This document shows positions 43,211 through 51,120 of a stretch of 64,000 bases of DNA, piece after piece. Below the pieces are notes generated by a model. It did not search any database. It saw nothing but the letters and a program-made list of their open reading frames with translations, and had not been told where the DNA came from. The DNA lies in NCBI GenBank assembly GCA_936911875.1, contig CAKZGB010000011.1:1-64000 (forward strand). Direction: 5' to 3'. The position numbers and the translations under genes are program-made. Source of the DNA: an uncultured Lysobacteraceae bacterium. GTDB lineage: Bacteria > Pseudomonadota > Gammaproteobacteria > Xanthomonadales > Xanthomonadaceae. Within the stretch, counting starts at the first letter, position 1; the number at the start of each line of letters is the position of its first letter.

Positions 43211-43437
43211 GCCCGACACTGCAATGGATCATCGTTGCGGTCGCTGTACTGTTGGCGTTGCAGTTTGTGATCCGCAAATATTTCCCGGCTTGGATTAAGC
43301 GGCAACGTCAGACGTTAGCCATTGCTTTGCTCAGAGAACCGGGGCCTGAATGGCGGCGCCGATTGGGTCAGCGGATTGCACCGCCTTCGACCGGTTCCAA
43401 AGCCGGCGGTTGCGATGACTGCAACGGTTGCGATTAG
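43207..43437 (+). CDS. Small FeoB-associated Cys-rich membrane protein (DUF6587-like)
   Basis: A 76-aa protein that overlaps the feoB stop in ATGA. It has one transmembrane helix (about residues 7-22), a basic stretch, and the C-terminus GGCDDCNGCD with three cysteines in seven residues. The length and place after feoB match the small FeoB-associated proteins that some gammaproteobacteria have instead of FeoC. A metal- or cluster-binding regulatory role is inferred. It is convergent with the GNAT gene (4-nt overlap). Confidence 0.82.
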   Translation: MSPTLQWIIVAVAVLLALQFVIRKYFPAWIKRQRQTLAIALLREPGPEWRRRLGQRIAPPSTGSKAGGCDDCNGCD

Positions 43438-43880
43438 TCCGTAAGCGACTTGCGCATTTTTAAGTGGGGGATGCCCACTTCGGTAAACCAGTCACCCACC
43501 TGTTCGTAGCCGAGCTTTTCATAGAAGCCGGTGGCGATGTCGCGTGCATGCAGGACGATCTCGTGAGCGCCGGCATCGAGCAGGGCTTGTTCGGCTTGCT
43601 GCATCAGCTGTCGACCCAGGCCATGTTGCTGCAAGTCTTCGCGCACGGCCATCTGACGGATCTTGTATTGGCCTTCGCCATAAGGCGTTGCGATCACGCA
43701 GGCCACCAAGGTCTCCTGATCAAACAGGCCGAAGTGGAAGTCGGATTCCTCATCGCGAATCTGCTCCGGTGTCAGGTGAAAGACCAGACCCAGCGGGATG
43801 CGCAGGATCGTGTCGCGCAGGTGGTATTCCTGTTCGAGGTCGGTGCCGGAAGTCTGCAGGCGGCGGAACGTGGGTGACAT
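43434..43880 (-). CDS. GNAT family N-acetyltransferase
   Basis: A 148-aa protein. The acetyl-CoA loop is in REDLQQHGLGRQLMQQAEQAL, and HARDIATGFYEKLGYEQVG and the end GIPHLKMRKSL are typical of the ElaA/YjcF-like GNAT branch. The acceptor substrate is unknown. A minus-strand TATAGT box near 43913 lies in the space it shares with divergent radA. Confidence 0.88.
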   Translation of the reverse strand: MSPTFRRLQTSGTDLEQEYHLRDTILRIPLGLVFHLTPEQIRDEESDFHFGLFDQETLVACVIATPYGEGQYKIRQMAVREDLQQHGLGRQLMQQAEQALLDAGAHEIVLHARDIATGFYEKLGYEQVGDWFTEVGIPHLKMRKSLTD

Positions 43881-43955
43881 CGTCTCAAGTCGTGCGAAGG
43901 CAATTCGTTACTATACAAAACGTATCCTTCTCTCGTGTCTTTCGGAGTCCGCTTA

Positions 43956-45353
43956 GTGGCCACCAGTAAAAAATCGGGCAAACGCCAAACCGCTTTCGTC
44001 TGCAATGAATGCGGTGCAGAGTCCGGTAAGTGGGCAGGTCAGTGCGGCGAGTGCGGCGGCTGGAACACGATTACAGAAATCACGCTGGCCCCTGCGCGTC
44101 CGAGCGGATCGGGTGCAGCGCCGGCACGGCGTGCGGGTTGGAGTGGCGAGGGCGGAGCGGTCGCTCAAGCGCTGGAGAGCGTGCCCACGCAAGAGTCCTC
44201 GCGGCTCTCGACCGGCATCGCGGAGCTCGATCGCGTGCTCGGTGGCGGTCTGGTCGATGGCGCAGTCGTATTAGTCGGTGGCGATCCGGGCATCGGCAAA
44301 TCCACCTTGCTGCTGCAGGCTGTCGTCAAAATGGCACCGGCCGTCAGCTCGCTGTATGTCACGGGTGAGGAATCGCTCAGTCAGGTGGCCGGGCGGGCTG
44401 CGCGGCTCGGGTTGCCTTCGACAGGGGTACAGGCGCTGGCCGAGACGCATATTGATCGGATCATTGATCAGGCCACTACGCTCAAGCCACGGGTGCTGGT
44501 GATCGACTCCATTCAGACGATCTGGACCGATGAGTTAACGGCGGCGCCCGGCAGTGTCTCGCAAGTGCGCGAGTCGGCGGCGCGTCTGGTGCGCTTTGCC
44601 AAAGAGTCGGGCATCGCCGTATTTCTGGTCGGTCACGTCACCAAAGAGGGCGGCATTGCCGGTCCGCGCGTGCTCGAGCACATGGTCGATGCGGTGTTGT
44701 ATTTCGAGGGCGAAAGCGGCGGACGTTTGCGTTTGCTGCGCGCGTTTAAAAACCGGTTTGGTGCCATCAACGAACTGGGCGTCTTTGCGATGGCCGAGCG
44801 TGGCCTGCGCGAGGTGCCCAATCCGTCTGCGATTTTTCTGTCGGGCGCGACCGGCGATCAGCCGGGCAGTTGCGTGACCGTGACGCGTGAGGGTACACGA
44901 CCGCTACTGGTCGAGGTGCAATCCTTAGTTGACGGCAGTTCGTTGAGCAATCCGCGGCGCGTGGCTGTGGGTATGGATGGCAATCGTCTGGCCATGCTGT
45001 TGGCCGTGCTGCACCGGCATGCCGGCATTGTCATGGGCGATCAGGATGTCTTCGTCAATATTGTCGGCGGCATTCGTCTGCAGGAAACGGCGGCCGATTT
45101 ACCGGTGCTAATGGCGATTCATTCGTCGCTGCGTGATGCACCGATGCCCGGCAATTTGCTGGCGTTTGGTGAGGTGGGGCTATCCGGCGAGTTGCGTCCG
45201 GTACCGGGTGGCGAGGATCGCTTGCGTGAGGCCGCAACGCACGGTTTTAAAAAAGCCATCGTGCCGCGTGCCAATGCACCGAAGTCGGGCCACATCGGCG
45301 AGCTGCAAGTGATTGGGGTCGGCACTTTGGCCGAGGCGCTGGACGCGCTCTGA
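43956..45353 (+). CDS. radA: DNA repair protein RadA
   Basis: A 465-aa RecA-like ATPase from GTG 43956, with GGAG 8 nt upstream; GTG 43935 is an alternative. It has a zinc finger CNECGAESGKWAGQCGEC, Walker A GGDPGIGKST, the RadA-specific motif FKNRFGAINELG, and a C-terminal Lon-like domain (GGIRLQETAADLPVLMAI, GEVGLSGELRPV). It drives branch migration in recombination. It stands alone between convergent and divergent neighbours. Confidence 0.97.
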   Translation: MATSKKSGKRQTAFVCNECGAESGKWAGQCGECGGWNTITEITLAPARPSGSGAAPARRAGWSGEGGAVAQALESVPTQESSRLSTGIAELDRVLGGGLVDGAVVLVGGDPGIGKSTLLLQAVVKMAPAVSSLYVTGEESLSQVAGRAARLGLPSTGVQALAETHIDRIIDQATTLKPRVLVIDSIQTIWTDELTAAPGSVSQVRESAARLVRFAKESGIAVFLVGHVTKEGGIAGPRVLEHMVDAVLYFEGESGGRLRLLRAFKNRFGAINELGVFAMAERGLREVPNPSAIFLSGATGDQPGSCVTVTREGTRPLLVEVQSLVDGSSLSNPRRVAVGMDGNRLAMLLAVLHRHAGIVMGDQDVFVNIVGGIRLQETAADLPVLMAIHSSLRDAPMPGNLLAFGEVGLSGELRPVPGGEDRLREAATHGFKKAIVPRANAPKSGHIGELQVIGVGTLAEALDAL

Positions 45354-45366
45354 GATATAACGCGCC

Positions 45367-46191
45367 TCAGTTCAGGCCGTAGCGTTGTTCGAGAATGTAG
45401 GTTACGCCAAAGAAGGCCAATGCTAAAAACGCAAACGCGACCAGTGTCCATTTGGCAGCACGCACGCCACGCCAGCCGTATTTCCAGCGGCCGAGCAGCA
45501 GGCCACCAAAGATCAGCCACGAGACAATGCTCAAGATGGTTTTGTGCGCGAGATGCTGCGCAAACAGATCGCTGACAAAGAGCAGGCCGGTGACCAGCGT
45601 CAGCGTGAGCAGTGCAAAGCCCAGCTTGATGGTACGGAACAGCATGGTCTCGATGGTCACCAATGGCGGCAAGCCCAAGAGCAGATGGCTACGCTGACGC
45701 GTACGCAATGCACGCTCTTGCAGCCACAGCATCAGTGCAAAGATCGCCGCCAATGCCAGCGCGGCTGCCGACAGCAGTGCAATCCAGGCGTGCAGCTGCA
45801 GGGGCCAGCTTTGCGGCGCGGCTGCGGGTGTATGGCCGGCCTTGTGGTAGGCGAGTACGGCCAGCGAGGCCATCGGAAACACAATAAGACCGGCGCTGGT
45901 CATGCGGCCCTGACGCTTTAAGGCCAAGGTCATGGCGGCCATGCCCAGTGTCACCAGGGAGACGGCGGCAAAGAAATGCATGTCGGGCGCGCCTAGCGAG
46001 CGGGCCACCCAGGCGTGGGCGGCGGCATGCAGGAACACGGCCAGACCGGCAAACCAGGGCCACCAGCGGGTGGTGCGGGGCAGGGGCGGCAGAGCAGCAT
46101 CCGAGACTTGGGCCGGGCGACCGTGCAGGCTCATCACCAGCGCAAACGTGGCGAGCCAGTACCAGACAAAGGCGAGAAACGGCAGAATCAT
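45367..46191 (-). CDS. ypjD: CcsA/YpjD-type cytochrome c assembly membrane protein
   Basis: A 274-aa inner-membrane protein with about 8 hydrophobic helices. The pattern LHAWIALLSAAALALAAIFALML and the C-terminal HKTILSIVSWLIFGGLLLGRWKYGWRG match the inner-membrane CcsA-like proteins next to ffh (E. coli YpjD). The frame is open far upstream, but that part is antisense to ffh; ATG 46191 is the real start. A minus-strand TATACT (46206-46201) lies 9 nt from the ATG, so the leader would be about 2 nt. The function may involve heme handling but is unproven. Confidence 0.9.
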   Translation of the reverse strand: MILPFLAFVWYWLATFALVMSLHGRPAQVSDAALPPLPRTTRWWPWFAGLAVFLHAAAHAWVARSLGAPDMHFFAAVSLVTLGMAAMTLALKRQGRMTSAGLIVFPMASLAVLAYHKAGHTPAAAPQSWPLQLHAWIALLSAAALALAAIFALMLWLQERALRTRQRSHLLLGLPPLVTIETMLFRTIKLGFALLTLTLVTGLLFVSDLFAQHLAHKTILSIVSWLIFGGLLLGRWKYGWRGVRAAKWTLVAFAFLALAFFGVTYILEQRYGLN

Positions 46192-46229
46192 AAGCGTTCC
46201 AGTATAGCCCAGCGCATGCAGGCGGACTC

Positions 46230-46235
46230 TATAAT
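46230..46235 (+). promoter_or_regulatory. -10 box of the ffh promoter
   Basis: A perfect TATAAT, 28 bp before the ffh ATG. No good -35 element is seen 17 bp upstream. It is divergent from the ypjD -10 candidate. Confidence 0.6.
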
Positions 46236-46263
46236 AGGGGGTTCGATCCTTTGCAGAAGTTTC

Positions 46264-47637
46264 ATGTTCGAGTCCCTTACCCAACGCCTCACCGGAACCA
46301 TTGACCGCCTGCGCGGCCGTGGCCGCCTGACCGAAGAAAACATCAGCGACGCGCTGCGTGAAGTGCGGGTGGCGCTGCTCGAGGCCGACGTTGCGTTGCC
46401 GGTCGTCATGGAGCTGATCCGCCGTATCAAAGAGCGCGCCGTCGGGCAGGAGGTTCTGGCTTCGCTGACTCCGGGTCAGTCGCTGATCAAGATCGTCAAA
46501 GACGAGATGACGGCGGTGATGGGCTCCGAGGCGAGCCAGCTCAATCTCAACGTGCCGGCACCGGCCGTGATTCTGATGGCCGGTCTGCAAGGTGCCGGTA
46601 AGACCACGACGGTCGGCAAGCTCGGCAAGTTCCTGAAAGAAAAGCACCGTAAAAAAGTGCTGGTGGTGTCGGCCGACGTGTATCGTCCTGCCGCTATTGC
46701 CCAGCTCGAAACGCTGGCTAAGCAAGTGGGTGTCGAGTTCTTCCCGAGTTCTGCCGATCAGTCGCCAATTGCGATCGCCCGTGCGGCCATCGAACATGCG
46801 CGCAAGACCTATGCCGATGTGGTGTTGGTAGATACCGCGGGTCGTCTCGCCATTGATACCGCGATGATGGCGGAAATCAAGGCGCTGCACGCTGCTATCG
46901 ATCCGGTTGAAACGCTGTTTGTTGTCGATGCGATGACCGGTCAGGATGCGGCCAACACGGCCAAAGCCTTCCGCGAAGCATTGCCGCTCACCGGTGTGGT
47001 GCTGACCAAGCTCGATGGTGATGCCCGTGGCGGTGCCGCGCTGTCGGTTCGCTACATTACCGAACGGCCGGTCAAGTTTGTCGGTATTGGTGAAAAGCCC
47101 GATGGCCTGGATGTCTTCCACCCGGATCGGATTGCGGGCCGGATTCTCGACATGGGCGACGTGCTGTCGCTGGTCGAAGAAGTGCACGACAAGGTCGACA
47201 AGGAAAAGGCCGCCAAGCTAGCCGATAAAGTGGCCAAGGGCAAAAAGTTCAATCTGAACGACATGCGCGATCAGCTGGAGCAGATGCAAAACATGGGCGG
47301 TCTGCACGGCCTGATGGACAAGCTGCCGGGCATGGGCAAGATCCCTGACAACGTCAAGGGTCAGATCTCGGGCAAGGAAGTGCCGCGCATGATTGCCATC
47401 ATCAACTCGATGACGGAAAAAGAGCGCCGCAATCCGGGCATTCTGAACGGCTCGCGCCGCAAGCGCGTGGCGCTGGGTTCGGGCCAGACACCGGCCGATG
47501 TGAACCGCCTGCTCAAGCAGTACCAGCAGATGGAAAGCATGATGGCCAAGTTCTCGGGTGGTGGCATGAAGGGTCTGATGCGCGGCATGAAGGGCATGAA
47601 TTCGCTGATGGGAGTGCGGGGCAAATTGCCCTTCTAA
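46264..47637 (+). CDS. ffh: Signal recognition particle protein Ffh
   Basis: A 457-aa SRP54 GTPase from ATG 46264; the upstream open frame to 46015 lies antisense to ypjD. The N domain is followed by the G domain with GLQGAGKTTTVGKL, DTAGRLAID and TKLDGDARGGAALS. The C-terminal M domain is methionine-rich (GGGMKGLMRGMKGMNSLMG). It binds 4.5S RNA and signal peptides of membrane proteins at the ribosome. Confidence 0.98.
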   Translation: MFESLTQRLTGTIDRLRGRGRLTEENISDALREVRVALLEADVALPVVMELIRRIKERAVGQEVLASLTPGQSLIKIVKDEMTAVMGSEASQLNLNVPAPAVILMAGLQGAGKTTTVGKLGKFLKEKHRKKVLVVSADVYRPAAIAQLETLAKQVGVEFFPSSADQSPIAIARAAIEHARKTYADVVLVDTAGRLAIDTAMMAEIKALHAAIDPVETLFVVDAMTGQDAANTAKAFREALPLTGVVLTKLDGDARGGAALSVRYITERPVKFVGIGEKPDGLDVFHPDRIAGRILDMGDVLSLVEEVHDKVDKEKAAKLADKVAKGKKFNLNDMRDQLEQMQNMGGLHGLMDKLPGMGKIPDNVKGQISGKEVPRMIAIINSMTEKERRNPGILNGSRRKRVALGSGQTPADVNRLLKQYQQMESMMAKFSGGGMKGLMRGMKGMNSLMGVRGKLPF

Positions 47638-47677
47638 AGCGCCCGGGCTGGGGGTTTTCTTTTGAAAAACAACCAGT

Positions 47678-47683
47678 TATAAT
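47678..47683 (+). promoter_or_regulatory. -10 box before rpsP
   Basis: TATAAT, 54 bp before rpsP. The -35 region at 17 bp (TTTTCT, 47655-47660) is weak, while TTGAAA at 47662-47667 is too close. Confidence 0.45.
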
Positions 47684-47736
47684 ATTCGGCTTACCCCGTC
47701 ATCCCGGCGGCTGGTCCTATCAAGGAAATCTGTACC

Positions 47737-48000
47737 ATGGTCAAGATTCGACTGACCCGCGGCGGCGCCAAAAAGCGTCCGTTCTACCACATCATCGTCA
47801 CCGACAGCCGTTCGGCCCGTGACGGTCGCAACATCGAGCGCGTGGGTTTCTACAACCCGGTTGCTCGCGGCAATGAAAAGCGCGTTGAAATCAACGTTGA
47901 TCGCGTGAACCATTGGGTTTCCAACGGTGCCCAAATGACCGAAAAGGTCGCGGTACTGTTCAAGGAAGCGAACAAGGCCGGCACTGAAGCCGTAGCCTAA
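47737..48000 (+). CDS. rpsP: 30S ribosomal protein S16
   Basis: An 87-aa protein of standard length. VKIRLTRGGAKKRPFYHIIVTDSR is the S16 signature. An AAGGA ribosome site precedes the ATG. First gene of rpsP-rimM-trmD-rplS. Confidence 0.99.
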   Translation: MVKIRLTRGGAKKRPFYHIIVTDSRSARDGRNIERVGFYNPVARGNEKRVEINVDRVNHWVSNGAQMTEKVAVLFKEANKAGTEAVA

Positions 48001-48017
48001 TCCTTTCGCTGTTTCTG

Positions 48018-48605
48018 ATGTCTTCTTCGGAAACCGCAAATCAAGGGCGCCTGATCCTGCTCGGCAGGGTTTTAGGCGCCCTTGGTCTTAAGGGCGACGT
48101 GAAAATCGAGTCGTTTACCGACCCGCGTCATGCCATCTTCCGTTATCAGCCGTGGACGCTAAAGCGCAACGAGCGCTCGCCAAACACATTGGCGCAGGTG
48201 CAGGCTGATTTCTCTGTTGATCTGATCAAGCACGGCGTTGCCGTCCTGCAAGGCGTAAAAGGTCGCGAGCAGGGCAAGCATCTGGCTGCGCGTCTTCCCG
48301 GCGTTTCGGATCGCAACGCAGCCGAAGCCGTCGTCGGTCTCGACATTTACGTAGAACGCTCGCAACTGCCGGCACCGGCAGAGGGTGAGTTTTATTGGGT
48401 CGATCTCGAGGGTTTGCGTGTCGTCAATCTCGAGGGCGCAGAGCTGGGTATCGTCTCGCACCTGTTCGGTACGGGCGCTAACGATGTGATGGCGGTGCGC
48501 GATGATTCGCGTGAGCGACTGATTCCGTTTGTGCGGCCTCAGTTCGTCACCGATATTAATTTCGAGCAAGGCCTGATCACGGTCGATTGGGACCCTGAGT
48601 TCTAA
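48018..48605 (+). CDS. rimM: Ribosome maturation factor RimM
   Basis: A 195-aa protein. RLILLGRVLGALGLKGDVKIESFTDP forms the N-terminal domain, followed by the PRC-barrel EFYWVDLEGLRVVNLEGAELG and the end LIPFVRPQFVTDIN. It aids maturation of the 30S head and binds S19. It is slightly longer than E. coli RimM (182 aa). Confidence 0.97.
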   Translation: MSSSETANQGRLILLGRVLGALGLKGDVKIESFTDPRHAIFRYQPWTLKRNERSPNTLAQVQADFSVDLIKHGVAVLQGVKGREQGKHLAARLPGVSDRNAAEAVVGLDIYVERSQLPAPAEGEFYWVDLEGLRVVNLEGAELGIVSHLFGTGANDVMAVRDDSRERLIPFVRPQFVTDINFEQGLITVDWDPEF

Positions 48606-48610
48606 ACGAC

Positions 48611-49360
48611 ATGCGCATCGACTGCATCACTTTATTTCCTGAGCTGATCCAGGCTGCGGCCTCAGCCGGGATTGTCGGTCGTGCCCATGAGCGCGCACTG
48701 GTGCAGACGCGCACCTGGAATCCGCGCGATTACGCCGTCGGCAACTATCGTCGCGTCGATGATCGTACCGCCGGTGGTGGCGCCGGCATGGTGATGATGC
48801 TCGAGCCGCTGCGGCAATGTCTGCAAGCTGTTAAGAGTGAAGCGGCTGAGGTCACTTCGCACGTGGTGTATTTCTCACCGCAGGGCAAACCGCTGACGCA
48901 GGCACGCGTGCGCGAGCTGGCCGCCATGCCACATCTGATTCTGATTTGCGGTCGCTACGAAGGCGTGGACGAGCGCTTCATTGCAAATGCCGTCGATGAA
49001 GAAATCTCGCTGGGCGATTTTGTGCTCAGTGGCGGCGAATTGCCCGCGGCGGTGCTGATTGATGCGGTGACCCGCGTGCAGGAGGGGGCGATGTCCGATA
49101 TGGACAGTGCGCGCCTCGACAGCTTTGAAGACGGTCTGCTCGACCATCCGCATTTCACCAAGCCTAATAGTGACGAGTGGGGTGACATCCCCGAGGTGCT
49201 GCTGGGCGGAAATCACGCGCAAATCGCACTGTGGCGCCGTCAGCAGCAGCTGCAGCGCACCTTGGAGCGACGTCCGGACCTGCTGGAATCGGCCCCGCTG
49301 AGCCCGGCAGACCGCCAATTTCTTGATCGGCTGCGGGCTCTGGCCGACAAGAACGGGTAA
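48611..49360 (+). CDS. trmD: tRNA (guanine37-N1)-methyltransferase
   Basis: A 249-aa SPOUT methyltransferase. The trefoil-knot segments LILICGRYEGVDERF and DFVLSGGELPAAVLIDAVTR, plus AGGGAGMVMM, are diagnostic. It makes m1G37 in tRNAs and prevents frameshifting. It lies 5 bp after rimM. Confidence 0.98.
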   Translation: MRIDCITLFPELIQAAASAGIVGRAHERALVQTRTWNPRDYAVGNYRRVDDRTAGGGAGMVMMLEPLRQCLQAVKSEAAEVTSHVVYFSPQGKPLTQARVRELAAMPHLILICGRYEGVDERFIANAVDEEISLGDFVLSGGELPAAVLIDAVTRVQEGAMSDMDSARLDSFEDGLLDHPHFTKPNSDEWGDIPEVLLGGNHAQIALWRRQQQLQRTLERRPDLLESAPLSPADRQFLDRLRALADKNG

Positions 49361-49375
49361 AAATCCCGTAAGTGC

Positions 49376-49404
49376 TTGTTTTCATAAGAAAACACATGCA
49401 TAAT
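49376..49404 (+). promoter_or_regulatory. Promoter before rplS containing an inverted repeat
   Basis: TTGTTT (49376-49381) and CATAAT (49399-49404) are 17 bp apart. The spacer contains a perfect repeat, TGTTTTC (49377-49383) and GAAAACA (49388-49394), with a 4-nt centre. A further hairpin in the leader pairs TGGGCT (49407-49412) with AGCCCA (49434-49439). Confidence 0.5.
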
Positions 49405-49492
49405 ATTGGGCTCGCTGTACCCCAAAACCATTAAGCCCAGGTCTGGATCTTCGGCATTCGGGACCGACAACATTTAAAACAGGCAAAACATC

Positions 49493-49903
49493 ATGTCCAT
49501 TCATACCCTGCTGCAAGAATTCGAAGCCGGCCAAGCTACCCGCCAACTGCCGGAATTCAGCCAAGGCGACACCGTTGTCGTCAACGTCAAAGTGAAGGAA
49601 GGCAACCGTGAACGCGTCCAGGCCTACGAAGGCGTTGTGATCGCGATCAAGAATGCCGGTCTGAACTCTTCGTTCACCGTCCGCAAGATTTCGCACGGCT
49701 ACGGCGTGGAACGCGTGTTCCAAACCCATAGCCCGACCATCGAATCGGTCAGCCTGAAGCGTCGCGGTAAAGTCCGCGCTGCCAAGCTGTACTACCTGCG
49801 TGGTCTCGAAGGCCGCAAGGCACGCATCACCGAAGACTTGGCCGCAGGCGCCAAGGCCAAGGCTGCTGCCGCTGCTGCCAAGAAGGAAGCTGCTGCCGAG
49901 TAA
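49493..49903 (+). CDS. rplS: 50S ribosomal protein L19
   Basis: A 136-aa protein. GDTVVVNVKVKEGNRERVQAYEGVVIAI and FTVRKISHGYGVERVF are the L19 core. The last 20 or so residues are an Ala/Lys tail (AAGAKAKAAAAAAKKEAAAE) beyond the usual 115 aa. It has its own promoter candidate and a terminator, although it follows trmD in the usual operon order. Confidence 0.98.
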   Translation: MSIHTLLQEFEAGQATRQLPEFSQGDTVVVNVKVKEGNRERVQAYEGVVIAIKNAGLNSSFTVRKISHGYGVERVFQTHSPTIESVSLKRRGKVRAAKLYYLRGLEGRKARITEDLAAGAKAKAAAAAAKKEAAAE

Positions 49904-49938
49904 GGCGCAAGCCCCGGCACGCTGCTTTCAGCACACGG

Positions 49939-49969
49939 ACGGTCGCCTCTGGCGGCCGTTCCTGTTTTT
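49939..49969 (+). terminator. Terminator after rplS
   Basis: ACGGTCGCC (49939-49947) pairs with GGCGGCCGT (49951-49959), with one G-T wobble, followed by a T-run ending at 49969. Confidence 0.8.
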
Positions 49970-49986
49970 GAATCCCGGAACTGATA

Positions 49987-50388
49987 TTGGAACCGACGCA
50001 AGAACTCAAAGTCCGACTCGACTTATGGCTGTGGGCCACGCGATTTTTCAAGACGCGTTCACTGGCCAAGCAAGCCATTGAAACGGGCAAGGTAGAAATC
50101 GGCGGTGAACGCCCGAAGGCATCGCGACAGGTGAAACTCGGCGATGCGCTGGTGATCCGCCGTGGCATCGAGACTTTTCACGTCACCGTGACCGGCTTAC
50201 TGGATCAGCGCGTGGCGTATGCGCAGGCCGTGTTGCATTACTCCGAGACTGCAGAATCCATCGCCGCGCGCGAGCAAGCACGTGCCGAACAACGCGCCCA
50301 GGCGACGGGTTACCGCGCTCCGGAAACTAAACCGGATAAACGGGCCCGCCGCCTGATTCGTGCGCTCGGCGATTTGGAAATGCTGTAA
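49987..50388 (+). CDS. hslR: Heat shock protein 15 (S4-domain ribosome rescue factor)
   Basis: A 133-aa protein from TTG 49987, the only sensible start before the S4 domain. RLDLWLWATRFFKTRSLAKQAIETGKVEIGG is the Hsp15 S4 motif, and the C-terminus is basic (KPDKRARRLIRAL). It returns stalled 50S subunits carrying peptidyl-tRNA to the cycle. It lies just after the rplS terminator. Confidence 0.92.
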   Translation: MEPTQELKVRLDLWLWATRFFKTRSLAKQAIETGKVEIGGERPKASRQVKLGDALVIRRGIETFHVTVTGLLDQRVAYAQAVLHYSETAESIAAREQARAEQRAQATGYRAPETKPDKRARRLIRALGDLEML

Positions 50389-50431
50389 GCGAATTAACTG
50401 AAGTTAAAAAACGCTCGGCATTTCTACGCTT

Positions 50432-51049
50432 TTAGGATTTCAGAAAACGCGATGCGGCCGACAGGGCGTCGCCGATGCCGAGCTGGCCATCGCCATCCTG
50501 ATCGAGCAGGGAACCCAGCAGACCACCGGTACCCGGTTGCTGACGAAGTTGTTCCTGCTCCTGACCCAGCACCGATTGCAATTGGCTCGGCGAAGCGGCT
50601 TGCTGACCACCAAAGAATCGCTTGGCCAGATATGCCATCACGATGGGCGCCAGAATTTGCATCAGCATGCGAGCTTGCGGCGAGTTGAGACCCGTTGCGC
50701 TACCCAGAGTCTGTTCTGCAGCCTGTTGCTTGCCGCCAAAGATGTGACCCAGGATGGCCGGCGCTGCAGCTGCGGCGATACCGGCTTGCGACATGTTGTT
50801 GCCACCGCCGCCAAGAACCGCACCGAGCACCGAGCCGATATCCAGACCCTGATGGTCATTTTGCAGAGCGCCGAACAGCGCTTCGGCACCTTGCGGTTGT
50901 TGTGCGTTTTGGCCCAGTGCACCGATCAGCATGGGCAGGGCGGCTTGGATGGCCGATTGGGCCGTACCGGGATCCACTCCGAGCTGCTGGCTGACTTGTT
51001 GCACGGGGGCGCCGCTGAGTTGGCCCAGCAGATCATTAACGAGATTCAT
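50432..51049 (-). CDS. DUF937/YidB-like protein with C-terminal EF-hand-like loop
   Basis: A 205-aa protein. The N-terminal MNLVNDLLGQLSGAPVQQVSQQLGVDPGTAQSAI and repeated Ala/Gln/Gly-rich helices match DUF937. Hydrophobic AGIAAAAAPAILGHIFGG and APIVMAYLAKRFFGG could insert in or touch a membrane. The end carries DQDGDGQLGIGD, an EF-hand/dockerin-like calcium loop, near residue 183. It is an orphan between hslR and mutS. Its function is unknown. Confidence 0.8.
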   Translation of the reverse strand: MNLVNDLLGQLSGAPVQQVSQQLGVDPGTAQSAIQAALPMLIGALGQNAQQPQGAEALFGALQNDHQGLDIGSVLGAVLGGGGNNMSQAGIAAAAAPAILGHIFGGKQQAAEQTLGSATGLNSPQARMLMQILAPIVMAYLAKRFFGGQQAASPSQLQSVLGQEQEQLRQQPGTGGLLGSLLDQDGDGQLGIGDALSAASRFLKS

Positions 51050-51120
51050 GGAATGGCATCCTTTGCGAAGTGAGTGACAGTCTCAATACTCGCATGCAAA
51101 ACGTTAAGAAGGCACCAAGG

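Noticed and set aside
46192..47187. N-terminal extension of the ypjD frame to 606 aa
   Set aside because: The extra 332 residues are antisense to ffh. The CcsA-like protein starts naturally at ATG 46191 with a hydrophobic helix.
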